The notes below the pieces were generated by a model. The model saw only the letters and a program-made list of their open reading frames with translations, had not been told where the DNA came from and searched no databases. Of a DNA stretch of 64,000 bases, positions 44,864-54,431 are shown piece after piece. The stretch comes from Geopsychrobacter electrodiphilus DSM 16401 (lineage in GTDB: Bacteria > Desulfobacterota > Desulfuromonadia > Desulfuromonadales > Geopsychrobacteraceae): positions 3,384,501 to 3,448,500 of the forward strand of contig NZ_ARWE01000001.1 of NCBI RefSeq assembly GCF_000384395.1, read 5' to 3'. A program made the position numbers and the translations under genes. Numbering within the stretch: position 1 is the first letter of the stretch; the number at the start of each line of letters is the position of its first letter.

Positions 44864-45268
44864 ATGACAAACAGCTCGAAGTTTCCGCTGCAGGTCTTCT
44901 ACGACGGCAGTTGCGGAGTGTGCAGCCGCGAAATGATGATCTACCAGCGGCGTGAGTGCACAGACCGCCTGCATTTTATCGATATCAGCGCCCCCGACTT
45001 CAACGCCGCCGAGCATGGGCGCAGCCGCGCTCAGTTTATACAAGAATTGCATGTCCGCGATTCAGCAGGGGAGTTCCATACCGGCGTGGCCGCGTTTAGC
45101 CAAATCTGGAGTGCCTTTCCCGACTCACCGCTCTACAGCCTGCTCGAATGGACGGTCGGTCTGCCGGGAATTCACCAGGCCGCCGACCTCGGCTACGCCA
45201 CCTTCGCCAAATTCCGGCACCTGTTGCCTAAAACTGACTGTCGCGACGGCAGTTGTGGATTACACTGA
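44864..45268 (+). CDS. DCC-family thiol-disulfide oxidoreductase (DUF393)
   Basis: 134 aa with the family motif YDGSCGVCSREM (DxxCxxC) at about 12-23, RLHFIDISAPDF and a C-terminal Cys pair. DUF393/YuxK proteins have a thioredoxin-like fold; their substrates are poorly known. ATG 44864 is preceded by AAGGAGG, a near-ideal ribosome site 6 bp upstream. The glycine-zipper lipoprotein gene follows by 55 bp. Confidence 0.88.
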   Translation: MTNSSKFPLQVFYDGSCGVCSREMMIYQRRECTDRLHFIDISAPDFNAAEHGRSRAQFIQELHVRDSAGEFHTGVAAFSQIWSAFPDSPLYSLLEWTVGLPGIHQAADLGYATFAKFRHLLPKTDCRDGSCGLH

Positions 45269-45323
45269 TATTAATTGGTATGCTGAAACTCGACGGACTA
45301 TTGACCAGCAGAGGAGAGTTACA

Positions 45324-45794
45324 ATGAAGAAATCAATAATCGCCCTTTCACTTTTCACCATGATTATAGCTGGTTGCGTCTCGCAACCGGGCCAGAGAGA
45401 ACAGATGGGAACATTGTTGGGCGCCGGGACTGGCGCCCTGGTTGGCTCCCAAATGGGGAGTGGCACGGGACGCCTGGTGGCCGTCGCCATCGGCACCCTG
45501 GCGGGCGCCCTGATCGGGCAGGATGTGGGACGCACCCTGGATGCGGCCGACCGCATGGCAATGGAGCAGAATGCCCAATATGCGCTGGAGCATGCACCGA
45601 CCAACGCCGCGACCCCCTGGCGCAATCCCGATTCTGGCAACAGCGGGAATATCATCCCGATTGAAACCTACAAGGCCAAAACCGGAGAATACTGCCGGGA
45701 ATACCAACAGACCGTCAGGATTGGTGGCGAGGTGCAGAAAGCCTACGGCACCGCCTGCCGTCAGCCTGACGGGAGCTGGAAGATTATTCGCTGA
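45324..45794 (+). CDS. Glycine-zipper 2TM surface-antigen-like lipoprotein
   Basis: 156 aa with a lipobox (IIAGCVSQ, Cys at about residue 18) and a glycine zipper (about 28-70: GTLLGAGTGALVGSQMGSG, GTLAGALIGQDVGRTLDAADR). The C-terminal domain is of the RT0821/Lpp0805 type (EYCREYQQTVRIGGEVQKAYGTACRQPDGSWKII). It should be an outer-membrane lipoprotein of the 17-kDa-antigen family; the role is unknown. GAGGAGAG precedes ATG 45324. Confidence 0.87.
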   Translation: MKKSIIALSLFTMIIAGCVSQPGQREQMGTLLGAGTGALVGSQMGSGTGRLVAVAIGTLAGALIGQDVGRTLDAADRMAMEQNAQYALEHAPTNAATPWRNPDSGNSGNIIPIETYKAKTGEYCREYQQTVRIGGEVQKAYGTACRQPDGSWKIIR

Positions 45795-45809
45795 CAGCGC
45801 ACCGAAAAT

Positions 45810-46241
45810 TTAACTTTTGAGGCGTTGGGTCCGCTCACGCCGCGCGGCGAAATCGAACTCGTGGCTCATGCGCCAGACCAGCCGCAACCGTCTGGTTGAG
45901 GTCCGCACCTGTCCAAGCCACATGGCGATCCCGGCACACGCAAAGAGGACGCCATGTGGCGCGACATAGCTGAAACCAGAGTTGCGCCCGACAAGGCCAG
46001 CCCCCATATCCAGCAGAACTCCCGCCAACAGGGTGTACACCCCCAAGCGCAATGCCAGTTTGACGATCAATCCGGGACGAATCAGGCCGGTGGCGTTTTT
46101 ATTGACCAGCGTTTTCCAACGCCAGGCAAAGAGTCCATGCACGCAATAGCCGAGTCCCAACAGGCTATCCAAGCCGCGCAGCAATAAATAACCAGCAGCC
46201 AAGCCCCAGAACAGCGCTACAACGTACAGAGTGAGAGTCAT
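45810..46241 (-). CDS. Unrecognised membrane protein
   Basis: 143 aa with four predicted TM helices (about 5-35, 58-82, 88-110 with a polar break) and a basic C-terminal tail (RRERTQRLKS). I do not recognise a family. It is convergent with the lipoprotein gene at its 3' end and divergent from the ABC-F gene. The ribosome-binding site is weak. Confidence 0.6.
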   Translation of the reverse strand: MTLTLYVVALFWGLAAGYLLLRGLDSLLGLGYCVHGLFAWRWKTLVNKNATGLIRPGLIVKLALRLGVYTLLAGVLLDMGAGLVGRNSGFSYVAPHGVLFACAGIAMWLGQVRTSTRRLRLVWRMSHEFDFAARRERTQRLKS

Positions 46242-46388
46242 TATTCGCCTGTGTAAAAAGAGAGAAAAACGGAGTCAAAGTACCCCGCAACGTTCTCTCC
46301 GTCCAGCTTTTCCGATAAAATCCTTGCCGCCTGCCAATCCGACATGTTAACAGAGCGGGACTTTTCAGCTAGTGGAGGAGATTCCCGA

Positions 46389-48023
46389 ATGATCCATCTG
46401 ACCAATATCAAAAAACAACACGGCGCGCAGGTGCTGTTCAATAATGCCAGTTTTCAGATCCTTCCCGGCAGTCGCAGCGGCATGGTCGGACCGAACGGCG
46501 CCGGCAAATCGACCATCTTCCGCCTGATCACCGGCGAAGAAGAGGTGGATGCGGGGGAGATCAACTGCGGCAAGAAGGTAGTCATCGGCTACTTTTCGCA
46601 GGATGTCGGCGAGATGTCGGGCCGCTCGGCGCTGGCCGAAGTTATGGCGGCATCAGCCGAGGTGATGAACCTCGGGGAACAGATCTCGAGCATGGAACAA
46701 CAGATGTGCGAACCCCTTGAAGATGAGGCCCTCGCCAGCCTGCTCGAACGCTACGGCGATGCCCAACAAGAATTTGAACACCGCGGCGGGTACGATCTCG
46801 AACCCCGCGCGCAGGCGGTTTTAACCGGCCTGGGCATTGGCCCCGATGCCTATGATCGACCGGTCGAGAGCTTCAGCGGCGGCTGGAAGATGCGCATCGC
46901 ACTGGCACAAATATTGACCCTTAATCCCGACGTGCTGCTGCTCGATGAGCCGACAAATCACCTGGATGTCGAATCGATCGTCTGGCTGGAAAACTGGCTG
47001 GCGACTGACTACAAGGGGGCCCTGCTCATGACCAGTCACGACCGCGACTTCATGAATCGCCTGGTCACGCGCATCGTCGAGGTCGCCGGACAGACAATCA
47101 CCACCTACGGCGGCAACTACGATTTTTATTTGCGTGAACGCGAAATCCGCCGCGAACAGCTGATTGCCAGCCACCGCCGGCAACAGGAGATGCTCTCCAA
47201 AGAAGAAGAGTTTATCGCGCGCTTCGCCGCCCGCGCCTCCCATGCCGCCCAGGTCCAGTCGAGGGTCAAAAAGCTGGAGAAGATCGAACGGATCGAGATC
47301 CCGGCTGATGAAAAGCAGATCCGCTTCACCTTCAATGCCCCGCCGCGCAGCGGCGATGATGTCGTCGCCTTCGACCGCCTGGCCAAAAGCTGGCCCCTCC
47401 CTGAAGGTGGCGAAAAGCCCGTGTTCAGCGGTATCAGCGGCATGATTCAGCGCGGCAACAAGATCGCCGTCACCGGGATCAACGGTGCGGGGAAGTCAAC
47501 CTTTCTCAAAGCCCTGGCGGGTCTGACCGAGCCGACCAGCGGCAGCGTCACCCTGGGCGCCAACGTCGAACTCGGTTATTTCAGCCAGCACTCGATGGAG
47601 CTCCTCGATCCGAAAAAAACCGTCTTCGAGACCCTGCAATATACCCTGCCCCAGGCGTCCATCGGCGTGATTCGCAACCTGGCCGCCGCCTTTCTGTTTC
47701 GCGGCGATGATGTCGAGAAACGGGCCGACCGGCTCTCCGGCGGCGAAAAGAGTCGTCTGGTCATCGCTACCCTGCTCGCGCGACCCATCAACCTGCTGAT
47801 CTTTGACGAGCCGACCAACCACCTGGATATTCAATCCCGCGAAGTCCTGCTCGACGCCCTGCAGAACTTTGCCGGTACCGTCATCCTCGTCAGCCACGAC
47901 CGTCACTTTCTCCGTTGCCTGGTCGATCGCGTCTTCGAAATCGACCATGGCCAGATGCAGATCTACGATGGAGAGTACGAATACTATCTGCATAAAACCG
48001 GGCGGGAACATGCCGCGGTTTAA
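46389..48023 (+). CDS. ABC-F family ATPase (EttA/YbiT/Uup type)
   Basis: 544 aa with two ABC domains on one chain and no membrane segments. Walker A motifs are GPNGAGKST and GINGAGKST; the signatures are FSGGWKMR and LSGGEKSR; both Walker B motifs read FDEPTNHLD or LDEPTNHLD. The linker between them (about 240-320) is a charged helical pair (P-site tRNA interaction motif region). ABC-F proteins bind the ribosomal E site and relieve stalled translation. GGAGG precedes ATG 46389. Confidence 0.94.
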   Translation: MIHLTNIKKQHGAQVLFNNASFQILPGSRSGMVGPNGAGKSTIFRLITGEEEVDAGEINCGKKVVIGYFSQDVGEMSGRSALAEVMAASAEVMNLGEQISSMEQQMCEPLEDEALASLLERYGDAQQEFEHRGGYDLEPRAQAVLTGLGIGPDAYDRPVESFSGGWKMRIALAQILTLNPDVLLLDEPTNHLDVESIVWLENWLATDYKGALLMTSHDRDFMNRLVTRIVEVAGQTITTYGGNYDFYLREREIRREQLIASHRRQQEMLSKEEEFIARFAARASHAAQVQSRVKKLEKIERIEIPADEKQIRFTFNAPPRSGDDVVAFDRLAKSWPLPEGGEKPVFSGISGMIQRGNKIAVTGINGAGKSTFLKALAGLTEPTSGSVTLGANVELGYFSQHSMELLDPKKTVFETLQYTLPQASIGVIRNLAAAFLFRGDDVEKRADRLSGGEKSRLVIATLLARPINLLIFDEPTNHLDIQSREVLLDALQNFAGTVILVSHDRHFLRCLVDRVFEIDHGQMQIYDGEYEYYLHKTGREHAAV

Positions 48024-48098
48024 ATACTCATGAGCTAGAAACGCGGCAGCTTTTGTGATCGAAGGGTCCACTCCGCGCATCCCTGGAAGACCTCAAAT

Positions 48099-48139
48099 AA
48101 AAATGGCCGGCCTCTAAACAGGTGGGCCATTTTTATTTT
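48099..48139 (+). terminator. Intrinsic terminator after ABC-F gene
   Basis: The 10-bp stem AAAAATGGCC / GGCCATTTTT encloses 16 nt and is followed by ATTTT. Confidence 0.85.
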
Positions 48140-48235
48140 CCACCAATATGATGCTACTATTTACTATCAGGTCGGGGTGAATTCACATGAGGGAAGCCAA
48201 AGATTAGTTCATCTCCACATCCGAGGACAGGACTG

Positions 48236-49315
48236 ATGACACTATCGACAGGGCAGGACTCAGCACATCGCCAACTGGTTGAGAGCGAAGAGCATTATCG
48301 CAATCTCGTCGAACTCGCAGTCGATGCCATTTTTATGGGTGACGCTCAGGGGAAGATTATTGGCGCCAACCAGAGCGCCGTCAGCTTGACAGGCTACAGT
48401 CTTGATGAACTGCTCGGCATGAGCCTCGGCGAATTGTTCAGCGCGGAAGAGCGGGACAGGGTCCCGCTGCGCTACGACCTGCTTAAGGCCGGCCAGATTG
48501 TGCAGAGCGAAAGGATGCTGACCCGCAAAGATGGAGGCCTGGTCGCTATCGGCATGAACAGCCGCATGATGCCCGATGGCACCCATCACACCTTCATCCG
48601 CGACATTACCGAACGCAAAGCCGACGAAACCCGGATGCTCGCCCTGATCCGTGAGCTGGAGGCCTTCACCTTCACCGCGTCACATGACCTGCGGACCCCG
48701 CTCTCCTCCATCCTCATGGCAACAGAAATCCTCGAAAGCCGCTGCAAACAGACCCTCGACGCACCAGAGCACAGCCTGTTGCAGATGATTGCAAATTCAA
48801 CCCGCGAGATGCTGACCCTGGTCGATAATCTGCTCCTTCTCGCCCGCGCCGAGAGCCCCCTGCGGCCATCTCAACCTGTCGACAGCAATAAAGTTCTCGC
48901 CGAGGTGATTGACAGCCTCAGCCTGCGCCTGGAGACCACCGGGGTCGCAATAAAACAAGATCCGGTCCCTGACCTTAAGATCCCTGAAACCTTCATCAGC
49001 CAGATATTTCACAACCTGATCGGAAACGCCCTGAACTACGCTGGGCGAAAAGGGGAAACCATCGAAGTCAGCGGGCGGCAACAGGGGAACAGGGTGCGGC
49101 TTTACGTGCGGGACCATGGTCCGGGGATTCCAGCTAAAGAGCACGGTCGAATTTTTGAGCTCTTTTATCGCGGCGAGAACGCAAGTGAACAGGTCGGATC
49201 CGGTCTGGGGCTGGCAATTATTGCGAAGATCGCCCGCGCCTTTAATGGCCAGGCCTGGGCTGAGGAGACCCCCGGTGGTGGCGCTACCTTCTGTGTCGAA
49301 CTCGAAAACACCTGA
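48236..49315 (+). CDS. Cytosolic PAS sensor histidine kinase
   Basis: 359 aa without membrane segments. A PAS domain (about 18-125) is followed by HisKA (about 140-205) with the phospho-acceptor His in ASHDLRTPLSSIL, and HATPase_c with LIGNALNYAGRKGE, DHGPGIP and GSGLGLAII. No receiver or partner regulator is adjacent, so it is an orphan kinase. The signal and target are unknown. The ferritin-like gene follows on the same strand. Confidence 0.9.
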   Translation: MTLSTGQDSAHRQLVESEEHYRNLVELAVDAIFMGDAQGKIIGANQSAVSLTGYSLDELLGMSLGELFSAEERDRVPLRYDLLKAGQIVQSERMLTRKDGGLVAIGMNSRMMPDGTHHTFIRDITERKADETRMLALIRELEAFTFTASHDLRTPLSSILMATEILESRCKQTLDAPEHSLLQMIANSTREMLTLVDNLLLLARAESPLRPSQPVDSNKVLAEVIDSLSLRLETTGVAIKQDPVPDLKIPETFISQIFHNLIGNALNYAGRKGETIEVSGRQQGNRVRLYVRDHGPGIPAKEHGRIFELFYRGENASEQVGSGLGLAIIAKIARAFNGQAWAEETPGGGATFCVELENT

Positions 49316-49441
49316 CTCCGTTAGCCCGGACCGGGGCTTCAGTCGGCCCTCCCCTTGATTTCCGCCTGCCAACACAGTAGATTGAGGGCTCTCTCCTTCC
49401 TCTGCATTCTTGCCTGTAGCCCCTGACCAAGGAATCAATAA

Positions 49442-49924
49442 ATGCCTACGGCGAGTACCAGTATCACGACTTTAGCTGCGGTTATCGACCTGGTTATCTC
49501 CCTGGAAAAATATGGTCGCGATTTTTACGCCCAGGCCAGCGAGATGGCCTCTGAACCAGAGTGCAAAGCATTCTTCTCATGGCTGGTAGAGCAAGAGGAT
49601 GACCACCATAAAACCTATCTGACCCTAAAAAAGCAGACGCTGAATGTCGACCTTCCGCAGGAGAAACTGCTTGGCGGGTATGGCCAATTTATCGAAATGC
49701 TGGTCAGGGAAGTGACTGAGAACCTGATCGTCAGTGCGAACCCGACGCTTGACGATGCCATCGCCAAGTCCTTGCTCTTCGAGGAGAGCGTGGTGCGTTA
49801 TTTTGAAAAAGTGAAGATCCTTTTCCCTGCAGAACAGGCCCGGGTTATCGAAGAGATCTGTGCCGAAGAGCGCAAGCATATCGACGCCATCCTGGAGTAC
49901 ACCGCACACTTCGAGGTCAGTTGA
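49442..49924 (+). CDS. Ferritin-like/rubrerythrin-type diiron protein
   Basis: 160 aa, a four-helix bundle with metal-ligand patterns LEKYGRDFYAQASE, EQEDDHHKTY, FEESVVRYFEKVK and CAEERKHIDAI (two ExxH-type ligands). It lacks the rubredoxin module, so it is a short ferritin-like member. It could store iron or remove peroxide in an anaerobe. AAGGA sits 8 bp before ATG 49442. Confidence 0.82.
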   Translation: MPTASTSITTLAAVIDLVISLEKYGRDFYAQASEMASEPECKAFFSWLVEQEDDHHKTYLTLKKQTLNVDLPQEKLLGGYGQFIEMLVREVTENLIVSANPTLDDAIAKSLLFEESVVRYFEKVKILFPAEQARVIEEICAEERKHIDAILEYTAHFEVS

Positions 49925-49999
49925 TCCGCCGTCATTCTTAAGAGGCCGATCCCGGCCACTCTCCCGACTTGAGCCCCCAGTCCCGCCTCGCTGGCGCTT

Positions 50000-51871
50000 T
50001 TAGATATTACTCCCCTGGGTCGCACTGGAATTTTTGGGCAGATCCGCATCGCTCATGATGATATCGCGATAGGTCCCGCCGGCCGGGATCATCGGATAGA
50101 TGTTCTCCTCGCCCTTGACGATAATATCGAGCAGGAAGGGTTCGTCAGGGTTGGCGAGCATCCGGGCAAATGCAGCGGGAAGTTCCTCTTTAAGCGAAAC
50201 CCGCTCGGCCTTGACCCGATAGCCTTCGGCGATGGCGATGAAGTTCGGGTAGATATCCCTCTCATCCCCCCCCTTGACCATGCAGGGATCCGACAGATCG
50301 GTCCCGGAGCGATGGCCATCGTAGATCATGTCCTGCCACTGACGCACCATCCCCAGCCATTGATTGTTGATGACAACCACCTTGACCCCGATTCCGTAAC
50401 GATGGCAGACAGCCAGCTCATGAATCGTCATATTCAATGAGCCGTCGCCATCGATATCGATCACCAATCGCTCGGGACAACCGACCTTGGCCCCGATGGC
50501 AGCCGGAAGCCCGTAACCCATGGTACCGAACCCTGAACTGCTCAGAAACGAACGGGTCTGCCGACTGCGGTAATGCTGCATAGCCCACATCTGATGTTGA
50601 CCAACTCCCAGACTTACAATCGCTTCACCATCGGTCAAGTCACTCAGTTGAGAGATCGCATATTGCGGCGTGATCTCTTCGCTCGCGGGAACCTGAAACG
50701 GAAATTTGGTGCGCAGATCAGTCAAATACCCCAGCCACGCAGTGTGATCAGACGATTCAACGATCTCGATCAGTTGACTCATGGCAGGCCGCAGGTTAGC
50801 GCAGATAGGCAGGGTGACCGGTTTATTTTTATTCAGCTCGTCGCGATCAATGTCGATATGAATAATCTTGCCATGCTTGATAAATTCGCTGACATTCCCG
50901 GTGACCCGGTCATCAAAACGTACCCCCAGGGCCAGCACCAGATCGGCCTCGTTGACCGCCACGTTGGCGTATTTGCTGCCATGCATGCCCAGAATATCGA
51001 GCGCCAGATGGTGCCCGGGCGGAAAAGCGCCATGGCCCATCAGGGTGGTGGTCACCGGGCAACAGAAGTGCTCTGCCAATGCGAGCAGTTCATCCTGACT
51101 GTTGGAGCTGACCACGCCGCCGCCGGCGTAGATGACTGGCCGCCGGGCTTCGCGCATCAGGCGCCGACACTCTTCCAGCTGAGTTTCGCTGATCCCGCCA
51201 ATAACCGCTTCCGGCGCCTCAATCACGGCCGGCATGCGCGGTGGCGCATAATTCCCTTCCGGATCGCGCGGGTACTGCTGCTGAATATCCTTGGGGATAT
51301 CGATCAGCACCGGGCCCGGCCTGCTCCCGCCAGCCAGCGCAAATGCCTCGCGGACAATTTCGGGGATATCTGTGACCTTTTTGACCAGGGTACTTTTTTT
51401 GGTCACAGGACGGGTGATGCTGACGATATCCACCTCCTGGAAGGCATTTTTCCCCAGCAGGTGCGAGGGGACATTGCCGCAAATCGCGACAATCGGGATC
51501 GAATCGCTGTACGCATCGGCGATCCCGGTCACCATGTTGGTCGCGCCGGGGCCCGAGGTCGACAGGCAGACACCGACCTTCCCCGTCGCCCGCGCATACC
51601 CCTGGGCAGCATGCACCGCCCCCTGTTCATGTTCAGTGCGAATGCAGCGAATATCAAATTCACGGAGTACATCGAAAATTTCCAGATTGGCTCCCCCCGG
51701 ATAACCGAAGATTGTGTCCACCTTCTCCAGTTGGAGACATTTGGCCAGCAGTTGCGCGCCGCGCAACGCTTTTTCGCGTTGTTCCGGGCAGATCTCGCGC
51801 AGCGGACCTCCGGTTACGGTGCCAACATTCTGGTAGGTGACATTGTCATGCGGACTTGTCGTCTTGTTCAT
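50000..51871 (-). CDS. ilvB: Acetolactate synthase large subunit (IlvB type)
   Basis: 623 aa of the TPP-dependent acetolactate synthase family. FGYPGGANLEIFD opens the pyrimidine-binding domain, with RTEHEQGAVHAAQGYARATGKVGVCLSTSGPGATN, and the TPP/Mg motif GDGSLNMTIHELAVCHRYGIGVKVVVINNQWLGM near residue 475. About 40 extra residues precede the domain. No ilvN small subunit or other ilv/leu gene is nearby, so regulation by valine, if any, would need a subunit encoded elsewhere. Catabolic ALS is less likely because of the ilvB-like motifs. Confidence 0.9.
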   Translation of the reverse strand: MNKTTSPHDNVTYQNVGTVTGGPLREICPEQREKALRGAQLLAKCLQLEKVDTIFGYPGGANLEIFDVLREFDIRCIRTEHEQGAVHAAQGYARATGKVGVCLSTSGPGATNMVTGIADAYSDSIPIVAICGNVPSHLLGKNAFQEVDIVSITRPVTKKSTLVKKVTDIPEIVREAFALAGGSRPGPVLIDIPKDIQQQYPRDPEGNYAPPRMPAVIEAPEAVIGGISETQLEECRRLMREARRPVIYAGGGVVSSNSQDELLALAEHFCCPVTTTLMGHGAFPPGHHLALDILGMHGSKYANVAVNEADLVLALGVRFDDRVTGNVSEFIKHGKIIHIDIDRDELNKNKPVTLPICANLRPAMSQLIEIVESSDHTAWLGYLTDLRTKFPFQVPASEEITPQYAISQLSDLTDGEAIVSLGVGQHQMWAMQHYRSRQTRSFLSSSGFGTMGYGLPAAIGAKVGCPERLVIDIDGDGSLNMTIHELAVCHRYGIGVKVVVINNQWLGMVRQWQDMIYDGHRSGTDLSDPCMVKGGDERDIYPNFIAIAEGYRVKAERVSLKEELPAAFARMLANPDEPFLLDIIVKGEENIYPMIPAGGTYRDIIMSDADLPKNSSATQGSNI

Positions 51872-51968
51872 AGGAGCGAACCTTCTCTGGATTGAGGGGC
51901 AAATTCAGACAGGGTTCACTATTGCGCATTCCGCCGATCTGAGTCCACTGATTCCGAGCAAAACACCA

Positions 51969-52060
51969 CTCCCCCCCCCCACACACGCATTAAAAGCCCC
52001 TCTATCTCAATGCGTATCTCAATATATTGTCCATTTCTGACGCCGGAGACAATTTCGAGG
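51969..52060 (-). other. ilvB leader with G9 run and tandem repeat
   Basis: Between ilvB and the divergent nfeD gene, the minus strand contains a run of nine G (51980-51972) and a 12-bp-period direct repeat of ATTGAGATA (52009-52029 region). No T-box, leader peptide or terminator pair could be made out. The rest of 51872-52139 shows nothing firm. Confidence 0.35.
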
Positions 52061-52139
52061 TAAAATGTAAGTCTAGGCTGCTCTGATCCTATCCCCGTCA
52101 AAAGGAGGTTTTTTATTCTGCCTCCGAAAGGTAAAGCGA

Positions 52140-53459
52140 ATGAGGCGCTGCCTGCTGTTGATCGTCAGTCTTCTGGTTTTTTTCACTCTCGTCCCCCTCG
52201 GCGCCGAGCAGTCTACGGCTACGCCGATCATCGCTCAACTGACCATCGACTCTGCCATCAATCCGATTGTCGCTAAATTTATCAGTGAACAGATCATCGC
52301 CGCCAACGCACGTAAGGACAGGGCGCTGCTCATTGAACTGAGCACCCCCGGCGGCCTCGACAGCGCGATGCGCGAGATCATTCGGGCCGAGCTCAACTCC
52401 AGCATTCCGATCATCGTCTACGTCGCCCCAGCAGGGGCACGAGCCGCTTCGGCCGGAACGCTCATTACCCTGGCCGCCGATTTCGCCGCCATGGCTCCCG
52501 GAACCAACATCGGCGCCGCGCATCCGGTTTCCATCGGGGGCGGGGTGCAGCAAGACAAGACCATGGAAGCGAAACTGGTCAACGACGCCGCGGCCTACGC
52601 GCGCAGCCTGGCTCTGCAGCGCGGACGCAACCTTGACTGGGCTGAAAAAGCGGTGCGCGAAAGCATCTCATCATCGGCACAGGAAGCCCTGGACCAGCGG
52701 GTCATTGATCTAATCGCCGCCGACACCGGCGAACTGCAGAAAAAGTTGAATGGCCGCACCTACCTGCGCCAGGGACAGAAGCTCACCCTGACTACCACCG
52801 AGGCTCCCCTCATGAAGATCGAAATGAACTGGCGCCTGCAGATCCTCAGCGCGCTCAGCAACCCGACCTTCGCCTACATGCTGATGATGCTCGGCATGCT
52901 CGGCATCTTTTTTGAGATCGCCCAGCCGGGCGTCATCCTGCCGGGTGTGGTCGGGACCATCAGCATACTCCTCGCGTTCTTCGCCTTTTCGACTCTGCCG
53001 ATCAACTACGTCGGGCTGTTGCTGATTTTGCTGGCGGTGGTGATGTTCATTCTGGAGGTCAAGGTCCCCTCCTACGGCATGCTCACCGTCGGCGGCATCA
53101 TCGCCATGGCCTTCGGCTCATTGATGCTGATCGACAGCAGTCAACCCTATCTGCAGATCTCCAAAGCTGTTATTGCCGCGACCGTAGGGGTCAGCGCCGG
53201 ATTCATCCTGTTTGCCAGCTGGATGGTCATACGCACCCAGAGCCGTCCGATCGCTTATGGACAGGAAGGGATGATCGGCGAGCACGGCAGGGCCGAGAGC
53301 GATATTCACGACGCGGGGGAGGTGTTTGTGCATGGCGAGCGCTGGCGAGCGCGCTCGGATATAGAGATCAAAGCCGGTACCGAAGTCGAAGTCGTCAAAC
53401 TTTTGGACGGTCTGGTGCTTGAAGTGCGTGCAACAAATGACAACCCAAAAGTTAGCTGA
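52140..53459 (+). CDS. nfeD: NfeD-family membrane serine protease (ClpP-class)
   Basis: 439 aa. A signal peptide leads into an extracytoplasmic ClpP-class protease domain (about 30-225) with LIELSTPGGLDSAMREII, catalytic Ser in GARAASAGTLITL and Lys in LDWAEKAVRES. Four TM helices follow (about 235-365), and a C-terminal OB-fold NfeD domain (about 375-435: GQEGMIGEHGRAESDIHDAGEVFVHGERW). NfeD proteases pair with slipins and are thought to control membrane quality; the slipin gene follows 160 bp later. Confidence 0.93.
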   Translation: MRRCLLLIVSLLVFFTLVPLGAEQSTATPIIAQLTIDSAINPIVAKFISEQIIAANARKDRALLIELSTPGGLDSAMREIIRAELNSSIPIIVYVAPAGARAASAGTLITLAADFAAMAPGTNIGAAHPVSIGGGVQQDKTMEAKLVNDAAAYARSLALQRGRNLDWAEKAVRESISSSAQEALDQRVIDLIAADTGELQKKLNGRTYLRQGQKLTLTTTEAPLMKIEMNWRLQILSALSNPTFAYMLMMLGMLGIFFEIAQPGVILPGVVGTISILLAFFAFSTLPINYVGLLLILLAVVMFILEVKVPSYGMLTVGGIIAMAFGSLMLIDSSQPYLQISKAVIAATVGVSAGFILFASWMVIRTQSRPIAYGQEGMIGEHGRAESDIHDAGEVFVHGERWRARSDIEIKAGTEVEVVKLLDGLVLEVRATNDNPKVS

Positions 53460-53489
53460 AGTTTCAGCCGGTTCGCGACCAGGCCCGGG

Positions 53490-53562
53490 ATCCGGGCTGC
53501 AGCTGTCGTCGGAGGAAAGTTAAGTGGCAACGTTGGACGCAGGCAATAGCTGCAGCCCGGAT
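53490..53562. repeat. 15-bp perfect inverted repeat with 43-nt spacer between nfeD and slipin genes
   Basis: Arms ATCCGGGCTGCAGCT (53490-53504) and AGCTGCAGCCCGGAT (53548-53562) are perfect complements. There is no T tract. It could be an mRNA processing or stability hairpin, or a mobile-element footprint. Confidence 0.6.
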
Positions 53563-53618
53563 GCTCCCCACGGAGAGACGGAAGGTTCCCGGCTAACATC
53601 TAATAAAGGAGGCATAAT

Positions 53619-54431
53619 ATGTTCGGATTGGGATTAAGCTTGGCTTGGCCGATTGGCGTTCTCTTTCTGGTGGTTATTCTCGCCTCCGCAATCCGCGTTT
53701 TGTGGGAATATGAACGCGGCGTGATGTTTCGCCTTGGACGTTTCTCCTGCGTCAAGGGCCCAGGGCTGATTTTTATGATTCCGCTGGTTGACCGCATGGT
53801 CAAGGTCAGCATGCGCACCGTCGCGATGGATGTTCCACCGCAAGATGTCATCACCCGCGACAATGTGTCAGTTAAGGTTAATGCGGTGCTTTATTTTCGC
53901 GTGGTACATCCCGACAAGGCGCTGATCGAGGTCGAAGAGTATCTCTACGCTACCAGCCAACTGGCGCAGACCTCGCTGCGCAGCGTGCTCGGCCAGGTCG
54001 AACTGGATGAGCTGCTTTCACAGCGCGACAAGATCAATAAAAACCTGCAAGAGTTGCTCGACCGCCAGACCGACCCCTGGGGGGTCAAGATCTCCAACGT
54101 CGAGATCAAGCATGTGGATCTGCCCATCGAAATGCAGCGCGCCATGGCCCGTCAGGCCGAAGCCGAGCGCGAGCGGCGCTCCAAGATCATCCACGCCGAA
54201 GGGGAATCCCAGGCCGCGGCCAACCTGGCCAAGGCAGCCCAACTGCTTTCGACCGAATCGGGCGCCCTGCAGCTGCGTTTTCTGCAGACACTGACCGAAA
54301 TCGCCGCGGAGAAGAACTCGACCATCCTCTTCCCGTTGCCGATGGAACTGATTACGCCGTTTCTTGACAAAGCGAAACAGACGAAAGAGTTGAAACCTCA
54401 ATCCACCGGCAGTTCAACCCCGCAGGTCTGA
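53619..54431 (+). CDS. Slipin (SPFH/stomatin-family) membrane protein
   Basis: 270 aa with one N-terminal hydrophobic hairpin (about 5-28), an SPFH domain (about 30-195: [56 protein letters not shown]) and a charged helical tail with [18 protein letters not shown]. Slipins form ring-like membrane scaffolds and are substrates or partners of NfeD proteases. It overlaps the convergent CDGSH gene by 34 bp at the 3' ends. Confidence 0.93.
   Translation: MFGLGLSLAWPIGVLFLVVILASAIRVLWEYERGVMFRLGRFSCVKGPGLIFMIPLVDRMVKVSMRTVAMDVPPQDVITRDNVSVKVNAVLYFRVVHPDKALIEVEEYLYATSQLAQTSLRSVLGQVELDELLSQRDKINKNLQELLDRQTDPWGVKISNVEIKHVDLPIEMQRAMARQAEAERERRSKIIHAEGESQAAANLAKAAQLLSTESGALQLRFLQTLTEIAAEKNSTILFPLPMELITPFLDKAKQTKELKPQSTGSSTPQV

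Noticed and set aside
50573-51895. A 440-codon plus-strand frame opposite ilvB
   Set aside because: Antisense to a full-length acetolactate synthase; the translation lacks recognisable domains.
51872-52139. T-box or peptide attenuator before ilvB
   Set aside because: No T-box sequence, no leader peptide rich in branched-chain codons and no terminator/antiterminator pair was found.
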